Positions 56,486-64,000 of a DNA stretch of 64,000 nucleotides are shown piece after piece. The notes under the pieces were generated by a model. It made no database searches and was not told the origin of the DNA. It was given only the letters and a program-made list of their open reading frames with translations. Position 1 is the first letter of the stretch. Each line of letters opens with the position of its first letter. A program made the translations under genes and the position numbers. Source of the DNA: Brassica napus (taxonomy: Eukaryota; Streptophyta; Magnoliopsida; Brassicales; Brassicaceae); NCBI RefSeq assembly GCF_020379485.1, contig NC_063443.1, positions 17,355,531-17,419,530 of the forward strand, in the 5' to 3' direction.

Positions 56486-59400
56486 ATGTCCGTGAGCAAG
56501 CTTCCACTTCTCTCCCATGGCGTTCACTCCACTGACTCGTTCAATTTCGCGAAGGAACCAGCGGCTCTGAGTGTGTTGCTCCCTTGTCCCTCGCAGATTC
56601 GACTATTCTCGCCCTTTTTCACCACCGCGATCGGAGGCTCTGGGGTCGTCAAGTGCCGCGGAACGAGGCATAGTAGAGGAGGTGATGAAAGTTTGAGGAG
56701 GGAGAACGGATTGGGTTTCGTGGAGGAAGACGGCGATGACGAAGAGAGAGGAGAGAGGAAAGTGCGGTGTGAGGTGGATGTGATCTCGTGGAGGGAGCGG
56801 AGGATAAGGGGAGAGATATGGGTCGATTCTGATTCTCAATCCGTCTGGGATGTTCTCACTGATTACGAGCGCCTTGCTGATTTCATCCCTAATCTCGTTT
56901 GTAGGTAAGCTTTTTTTGAAGAGTGTCTCTGCTTCAAATATCTAATTTTTGTAGTTTGGCTGTGCTTATGTGGGATGTCTATACGTAATCTACGACGGTT
57001 TAGTGAATACAGTGACACTTGTTCTCCATGAGAATGTTTAATCTCCATGCTCTGAAGAATCTCTGCTTCAAAAGATTCAATTTTGTAGTTTGGAGTTGAC
57101 ATATAAATGGTTTAGTGAATATAATGGAACTATTGTTCTCCAGGAGTCTGCTTAGTTACCTCTCTTTGTTGAGTATTGTATGATCTTCCGTGTTTTCGAA
57201 CTTCAAATGATTTGGTTTCGGTAGAGATTATCTGGTGCTTCTCCTCTACTCCTGTTGAGTAATGTTTTAACTGATGTATGTATAGTTGTATGAATCTTGA
57301 ATTGGTGATGCTAATGACATGACTTGGATGTTGATTGTTCCAAACTTGTAGCGGAAGGATTCCTTGTCCACACCCAGGACGTATATGGCTGGAGCAACGA
57401 GGCCTTCAAAGAGCGTTATATTGGCATATTGAGGCTCGTGTTGTCCTCGATCTCCATGAGTGTCCAGACTCTGTGAGCACTCTTAAGCCTTTTACTTTTC
57501 TACTGACAAATGATTGGTGCTGGTTCTAGAAAACCTGAAACTCTCTTTGTCACATTATTTGATCTTGTTTTAAATCATATCTAAGCTTTTGATAAGAATT
57601 GATGTGTCAGCCTTGTAATCATGCTTAAATAGGAATTGCCTGTTTCTTACTTTCTCTAGATCCTTAAACTCTTATGAATTCAAGAAAAAAAAAGAAGAAT
57701 CATAGTCATGTTTACTTCCTATATAATCAAAATTCCATGGTTCTTTTGTTCCTCTTTTAGCCTTCTCTGCACTCCTTGCGTTGGGTCTAATGTTTCTCAA
57801 TCCGCACATGTCTATAAATGTAGTCTCATGCTGTTTTTCCGTTTATTATCTTTTTAGCCAAATGGTCGTGAGCTTCACTTCTCTATGGTAGATGGTGATT
57901 TCAAAAAGTTCGAGGGAAAGTGGTCTGTGAAATCTGGTATCAGGTACTCTCATGTGTGCATTTATTTATGATCCTTACATCAGTTATTCTCTTTAGACAG
58001 ACTGTTAATATGTTATGCATTTCTAACCATGGATAAACTTCTAAACATTTAGTTCTCTTTTCTCCAGGTCCGTAGGAGCTGTCTTGTCATACGAAGTAAA
58101 CGTAATCCCAAGATTTAACTTCCCTGCAATCTTCTTAGAGAGGATAATCAGATCCGATCTTCCTGTAAATCTCCGAGCAGTAGCTCGACAGGCTGAGATA
58201 AATTATAAAGCTCGCGAAAAGCCGTCAATAATAGATGCTCTGTTGGGTAGAGCTTCTGTACCGTCAACACCTTCTCATGGTGTGGAGTCTGAAAGTCCGG
58301 TTACTGAGAGATCTGCTGCCACTTCCAGTGTTGGATCACTTTCTCATTCAAATGAATTGAACAATAATTGGGGAGTGTATGGAAAAGTCTGTAAGCTTGA
58401 TAAACCTTGCACTGTGGACGAAGTCCATCTTCGTAGATTTGATGGACTATTGGTAAGTAGGTTGATCTAAGAAACAGTAAAGCAGTTTTCTATCTTTTGT
58501 GGTTATTGATGAGTGGTTTTATTTGGATGTAGGAAAATGGAGGTGTCCACCGTTGCGCCGTTGCTAGTATAACAGTTAAAGCTCCGGTTTGTGAAGTTTG
58601 GAAAGTCTTGACCGCTTATGAGAGCCTCCCAGAGTAAGAACTGAATGCTTTTAATAGGCATAACTTTTTCTATTGTTTTGTCAACTTTGCTTTTGTGTTA
58701 GTCTTAAGCAAATACTGGTTGGTGTGGCTTATATATCTCTTGTTCATGTGCATTTGTCATTTATGTATCTATCAGGATAGTTCCAAATTTGGCAATCAGC
58801 AAGATCTTGTCACGCGAAAACAATAAAGTGCGAATACTCCAGGTATATGCACTCTCATGCTCAATAACCTTGTAACCGAATATAAATAGTTCTGACACTG
58901 GCCAAGCCAATGTTTCTATAAGTGGTTTCAAGATATTTTACAATTACACTGAATCCTGTTTGCAGGAAGGTTGCAAGGGCCTGCTTTACATGGTGCTTCA
59001 TGCGAGAGCTGTTCTGGATTTGCATGAGACTCGTGAGCAGGAAATCAGATTTGAGCAGGTTGAAGGAGACTTTGACTCGCTTGAGGGGAAATGGATTTTT
59101 GAACAATTAGGAAACCATCACACCCTTCTCAAGTATACCGTGGAGTCCAAAATGCGAAAAGATACATTTCTTTCCGAAGCAATTATGGAAGAGGTTTGAT
59201 TAACAGTTGAATTTACCCATTCTCATCCTTATTCTTCTTATTGTAACTGCAATGTTTCTCTCTGGATCATTTTCAGGTTATTTATGAAGATCTTCCTTCA
59301 AATCTATGCGCAATTAGAGACTACATCGAGAAAAGAGGAGAGAAATCTTCAGAGACCTGTAAAGTGGAGACATGTCATGTTTCGGAAGAAACATGTTATT

Positions 59401-60223
59401 CATCTCGTGACACATCAACAGAGACCGTCAAGAACGGTGATGATTGTGCGGACCAAACGAAACAGAGAGCAAGGATTCCCGGTCTGCAAAGAGACATCGA
59501 AGTGTTGAAATCAGAGATTCTCAAGTTCATATCAGAACATGGGCAAGAAGGATTCATGCCCATGAGAAAGCAGCTCAGGTCACATGGAAGAGTCGACATC
59601 GAGAAAGCCATTACAAGAATGGGTGGGTTCAGGAGAATAGCTGTGATGATGAATCTTTCCCTTGCTTATAAATACCGAAAACCAAAAGGTTATTGGGACA
59701 ATCTCGAGAACTTGCAAGAAGAGGTAAAAGTTTCTTCACATGTTCAGAATCATAGTGTTGTAATGGTGTGTTTACAAGAGCTAGCTCTTCCCCTGCTCCT
59801 GTGTTTGCAGATAGGAAAATTTCAGCAGAGTTGGGGAATGGATCCATCGTTTATGCCGAGCAGGAAAACGTTCGAACGTGCAGGTACTGCAAACAGTCAA
59901 CTCTCTCAGTTTAAGCATGGCATGTTCCTCGGAAAACTAAATTGGTATGTGTTGTTGTTTCAGGTCGTTATGACATAGCGCGTGCGCTAGAGAAATGGGG
60001 AGGATTACACGAAGTGTCTCGTCTTTTAGCGTTGAACGTGAGACATCCGAGCAGACAGCTAAATTCTCGTAAAGACAATGGTGGCACGATGCAGAGAAGT
60101 GAATCTATTGATACCGATTTAAACTCAACGCTTAGTAGTAAGAAAAACAAACCTTATGTTTCTCAAGATACAGAGAAATGGTTGTACAAACTTAAAGATC
60201 TTGATATCAATTGGGTCCAGTAA
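56486..60223 (+). CDS. Two-domain START/COQ10-like (polyketide cyclase/lipid transport) plastid protein
   Basis: A multi-exon gene coding for about 700 residues, ending DLDINWVQ at 60223. The N-terminus (MSVSKLPLLSHGVHSTDSFN, no early acidic residues) suggests a plastid transit peptide. Two helix-grip START-like domains are read: the first from VDVISWRERRIRGEIWVDSD to RSVGAVLSYEVNVIPRFNFP, the second from FDGLLENGGVHRCAVASITV to HTLLKYTVESKMRKDTFLSE. Such domains bind lipids or quinones. The C-terminal third carries two copies of a MP.R..L...GR.DI..A....GG motif: GFMPMRKQLRSHGRVDIEKA and SFMPSRKTFERAGRYDIARA. The match is the Arabidopsis polyketide cyclase/lipid transport protein at about At5g08720. 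The ligand is unknown. Confidence 0.88.
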
Positions 60224-60744
60224 ACATTTATATAATAACAATTATTATTTATTTCTTCCTTGCAACACGAATAAATATTTTTACTCAAATTTATAACTAA
60301 GAAGGTCGATAAAAAGTGAGAGCACAGAACTGTAAAGAGGACAATAGCAAAGAACTTTAGAGAACTAAAAAGGCTCTTGAGTCTTGACTGAAGTTTGATG
60401 GTGATGGTTTTAAGAAAAATAAAAGTCTCGTCATTGTCTTCAATATGACATGAACTTACACGTAATTAGAAGCAAACTTCTTTCAAGGTTTTAGATTATT
60501 GCAGTAACAAAGTTTCAGAGATCGTGACGGGTGACAAAAGACTAGAGAGAGAGAAAGAAAAGAGTTTGGCTGTGAAAAGGGAAGAAGCTTTTTTGAACCA
60601 AATAAAGGGAAAAGTGTAGTTAATCAACGTTTTTTTGTATTTCAGATAGATTAAAGTGAATAGTAGCACTTTTGACTTTGAATCTAGAAACAAAATTCAT
60701 TTCACAAGAACTAAATATCAGAGAAGGAAGAATGTGATAGTAAT
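60224..60744 (-). other. 3' flank of MIR166 copy 1 (repeat unit 1, downstream part)
   Basis: Sequence downstream of the hairpin in its direction of transcription. Bases about 60405-60560 are clearly related to about 62010-62165 (shared AAGAAAAATAAAAGTCTCGTC and TGTCTTCAATATGA words), showing that the tandem duplication covers the 3' part of both primary transcripts. Confidence 0.6.
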
Positions 60745-60845
60745 GGTTGGGGGGAATGAAGCCTGGTCCGAGAATCATTTAGTGTTCATCACACTAGCTT
60801 AGTGATTGAATGAACCTACTTCATGACAACATTCCTCACAACCCT
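60745..60845 (-). ncRNA. MIR166D: MIR166 precursor, copy 1 (MIR166d position), passenger arm shortened
   Basis: The minus strand carries the full mature miR166 sequence (GGACCAGGCTTCATTCCCC core, 21 nt at 60771-60751). miR166 silences HD-ZIP III genes and so sets organ polarity and vascular pattern. The matching passenger arm begins GGAATGTTGTC (60835-60825) as in other family members, but then jumps to ATGAAG: compared with copy 2, 12 bases (TGGCTCGAGGTC) are missing between two GTC triplets. The lower stem can still pair (AGGAATG with CATTCC), while the half facing the seed cannot. A TATATAAAG box lies upstream at 60941-60933. Production of miR166 from this copy is doubtful. Confidence 0.85.
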
Positions 60846-61900
60846 ATACACCATATGAGAACTTTTTAATGCAAAAAGACGAAGGTAGTATTGTATTGGT
60901 ATTTGAGAGAGAAAAATAAATCTAAGTTCAGTCTTTATATATGTAAGAGGAGAGGAGCAAATGCCCACAAGACCAAGAATCCAAGATTTTCATATTTACT
61001 CTTTCTTTACATCAATTTAGTAATTTTCGGGGTCCGGAAAGTCTTGTTGTTATTTTGGTTACCTTCTTGATATAGTGTGTGAAAGGGTTACCTAGAATAG
61101 AATTATACAGTGACATCCAAAGTTGTAAAGTTTAAACATACCCCACTTGGACATTCAAATGTATTCGTTTATCTTATAGTTGTTTCTTATTTAATTTCCT
61201 TCGTTTCTAAGGTCAACAACATTAGTTAATCTCACTGCATTGTTATATGGTTAATTGGTTCTAAAACATATTTTATTCTATGTAATAAATTAACAAGATC
61301 CCACATATAAATGCAATATATGTGTTTGTGTCTCTGTGCTTATATATATATATATATTTATCATTCATTCATACATAATCGTAACAAACTGTTACGAACA
61401 GAACATTCAAAGTGCACGTTTATCAGTTAATGCTATAGTCGATCGGGGACCAGAACTGTAGTTTCGATCTCATTATTTCTTTTTGATCCCTCTCAATGAA
61501 CTCCTACTTTTATTGCTGTATATGACAGAATTGTGTAAGTATAACTTTCAAAAGCAGGTTCGATTGAAATAGTTTACGACGATATACGTATGTGTTAAGG
61601 CTGTCAAAAATAAAAACATGTGTGTTTTATGTTTGTATATATGGATGCATTTGCTTATAGGTGATTCATGAGGACTTCATGAACATATTTATGTATTAAC
61701 TGTTGTGAAAATGACAAAACATTGTTTTGGTCTGTACCTCGGTTAGTCCAAAATTTCCTATACTAGATCGCTTTTAGTTTTACACACAATACTATTTCAA
61801 TAATTCTAACATATTAAACTTTCTTTTACTATATTAAACCATTTGCCTTTGAATACTACATAAATCACTGCATTATTTGCACCATAGCACATAGTATAAG
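60846..61900 (-). promoter_or_regulatory. Promoter of MIR166 copy 1
   Basis: TATATAAAG on the minus strand at 60941-60933. Blocks at about 60960-61125 and 61660-61800 are shared with the copy 2 promoter. No ORF is supported. The site at 61046-61060 is the empty counterpart of an insertion found in copy 2. Confidence 0.65.
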
Positions 61901-62649
61901 TATATGAAATTTATGAATTAGGTGGATAAAAGATGAGAGACCACAGCAAAATAAGAAGGGTAATAATAGCAAAGAATAATTAAAAAGACACGTGAAAGAT
62001 ATTTGACAGTGATGGTTTAAGAAAAATAAAAGTCTCGTCGGTGTCTTCAATATGAAGTGAAATTACACGTAACTAGAAACAATCTTCTTTCTGGGTTTAG
62101 TTTATTACAGAAACCTATACTGAGACATCGTGACTCTTGACAGAAGAGAGTGACCGAGTTTGGATGTGAATTTTGATTTGAAAAGCGAAGAAAAATTAAT
62201 GCATATTGATGATACATAGAAATATTAAAATGTTTTGATGAAAAAAAGAAATATTAAAATGCACGTAAACCCGAAAAAATAAAAGGGTATAACACTGAAG
62301 AGAAAAATACAATTAACTTATGAATCTCTCTTTGCTTTTTCAATGTTTATATAGATATGTGATATACATATCTATATAAACATTTGAATTGTTTTCTCAA
62401 TGTTTATATAGATCTGTGATATACATGATGAATAACAAATCCAAAAACTGTTGAAACATATACACAACATTTTAGCTTCTCATGTAGAGTAATATATTAA
62501 GAGGGCTAATGACTGTATAGCCTTCACCTTTGGTACTACTGTATTCAACAATATTAAAAGTTTAATTAAACTCATCTCACGATATATATCAAAGATGAAA
62601 ACAAGAGAACAGGACTCAAGGAAGAAAGTGGGCATATATATGGCGATAA
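61901..62649 (-). other. Downstream region of MIR166 copy 2
   Basis: Begins with the duplicated 3' block (62010-62165), then AT-rich DNA with a micro-insertion at 62218-62261 and the inverted repeat at 62344-62382. No ORF is supported. Confidence 0.5.
62344..62382. repeat. Perfect 17-base inverted repeat with 5-base spacer
   Basis: TGTTTATATAGATATGT at 62344-62360 and its exact complement at 62366-62382 flank GATAT. A second copy of the left arm and spacer with one change (TGTTTATATAGATCTGTGAT) starts 57 bases further on at 62401. Confidence 0.9.
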
Positions 62650-62750
62650 AACGGCTGGGGGGAATGAAGCCTGGTCCGAGAATCATTTAGGTTTAGGTTT
62701 CATTCTTCATGACCTCGAGCCAGACAACAGTCCTCTCAACCCTAAACCGC
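62650..62750 (-). ncRNA. MIR166C: MIR166 precursor, copy 2 (MIR166c position), intact hairpin
   Basis: Mature miR166 occupies 62679-62659 on the minus strand (core GGACCAGGCTTCATTCCCC). The passenger strand is at 62733-62713 (GGACTGTTGTCTGGCTCGAG plus G), pairing along its whole length with the usual few mismatches. The loop is short (about 33 bases between the two strands), and the stem extends through GGGTTGAGA against CCCCCCAGCC. The precursor resembles Arabidopsis MIR166C (GTCATGAAGAA after the passenger strand). A minus-strand CTATATAATA box lies at 62910-62901. The product represses HD-ZIP III transcription factors. Confidence 0.95.
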
Positions 62751-64000
62751 ACCACAACTAAAATTAACTCTACAACCACGTTATCAAGAAGAGAAAAGAG
62801 ACCAAAGTCAAAGAAAAATATGATAATCTTTTTGTAAGAAGAAAGAAGAAAGAAGAAGAGAAATTAGGTCTGTGAAACGAAGAAGCACAGGTTGTGTTTG
62901 TATTATATAGAGTGGAAAGAGAGAGAAGCAGATGACCACACACCACCAAGATTGTCTTTTTACTTTTCTTACATTAGTTTAGTAACTTTTTTTGAGTTTG
63001 AAAAGTCTTGATTACATTTTAGTTTTTTTTTTTTTTTTTTGTCACGATGATTACATTTTAGTTACTGTCTTATTATAGTGTATATAGGGTTACCTGAAAT
63101 AGTAGTTCACAGGGAAATCCTGAGTTGTATACATGCTCCAAGTTAGTACATTCAAACTTTCCTCGAAAGATTTAGCTTCGTTTGAATATTCTCTGATTAG
63201 ATTCCTTTATCTCCGAAGTCAACAGCAATTAATCTCTGGTAAAAACAACTTTTACATTTTTCTTTGGGTCAGAAACAAATCTTTTTTTTGGTCAAGAGTA
63301 GAAACAAATATCATATGGATTTGAATCCAGATAAATATGTTCTGCTATATTTTCATCCAATAATTCACCGAATAAACTACTATTTAATACCCTTATAAAT
63401 GAACAATATTAAAATTTAAAAAACTCTTCGAATCATATCAATGAATTCAAATCATATAATAAGACAAAAAGGCATCTTCATTCAATCATTCTGCAGCATA
63501 TAGTACATCCATAATGGTAACAAACTGATGTAAATTTTATTTTGTCAATATGTAAAGTTTGAGTTAATGTGAGATAGGTACCTTCCTTTCAATCTCATTA
63601 TTGTCGCATTATTTTGTTGGCTCCCTCTGAACGACCCTTATTTTTTACTTTAAATTATTATATATAAAACTGGAATTATGTGAGTACATAATTTTTTTCA
63701 AAAATTATGTTTTCATTTAACGTGTTGTACTATTCTGATATATGGTTATATATGGATTCATTTTGCTACATGTGGTTCATGACGACTTCATGAACATATG
63801 TATTAATTGTTGTGACAAAGACAAAACACTGTTTTGGTCTTTACATCGGTACGTCCAAAATTTTCTCATGTTAGATCGCTTTTGAAGCTTCATACAAGAC
63901 TATATTTTTTTAAAAAATCAGTGTTTACTTCCTTATATTGGATGTAATTGTTTTTACAGTTTCTATGTTTATTGGTCAGAGTTTTCATATTTGTATTTCT
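62751..64000 (-). promoter_or_regulatory. Promoter of MIR166 copy 2
   Basis: TATA-like CTATATAATA at 62910-62901 on the minus strand. Two micro-insertions with direct repeats interrupt it (63009-63063 and 63271-63309). A distal block at about 63770-63885 matches 61662-61785 of copy 1. No ORF is supported to the window end. Confidence 0.6.

Overview
The window is nuclear DNA of a crucifer (Brassicaceae), most likely a Brassica-type genome. Every gene with a recognisable product looks like the orthologue of an Arabidopsis chromosome 5 gene. From memory of the Arabidopsis gene numbers, the order runs down from the CAMTA1 locus (about At5g09410) to the MIR166C/D pair (about At5g08712/08717). Introns are short, spacers are AT-rich, and many Arabidopsis neighbours are missing, as expected after gene loss from a triplicated genome. 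No database was searched; orthologue names rest on recognised protein sequence plus gene order.

Layout. 1-8 kb: CAMTA1 (C-terminus beyond the edge), a CD2BP2/LIN1-like splicing protein and Pol III subunit RPC4; the last two diverge from one promoter. 8.3-12.3 kb: a young LINE with an intact 1,215-residue ORF2. 12.9-19.1 kb: laccase LAC14 and NAC082, the latter with a conserved-type peptide uORF. 19.5-24 kb: a VPS9 Rab5 exchange factor, a THA8-like short PPR protein and the gamma-secretase subunit PEN-2. 24.5-30.2 kb: a pectate lyase, a one-membrane-segment protein, ESCRT-III VPS20.2 and the coactivator KIWI. 32-34 kb: amino acid permease AAP2. 34-41.5 kb: gene-poor DNA with a Helitron, a Stowaway-type MITE and several tiny retroposed tails. 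41.5-50 kb: ATAF2/NAC081, a winged-helix (linker-histone-like) protein, a protein of unknown function, a very small secreted-peptide gene split over two short exons, and a RINGv membrane protein. 50.8-60.2 kb: plastid NDC1, an ARIADNE-type RBR protein with a damaged catalytic region, and a two-domain START/COQ10-like protein. 60.2-64 kb: two tandem MIR166 loci on the minus strand.

These genes form no operon-like system; they are ordinary plant housekeeping and regulatory genes. The points most worth checking are: a MIR166 copy whose passenger arm has lost 12 bases while the mature sequence is intact; a scattered set of 11-43 base insertions, each flanked by 10-18 base direct repeats, most looking like extreme 5'-truncated retroposons, with one empty site preserved in the MIR166 tandem copy; the NAC082 uORF; the hidden 59-residue secreted peptide; an RBR protein without its catalytic cysteine; and a 107-base tandem triplication carrying a perfect palindrome between two divergent genes.
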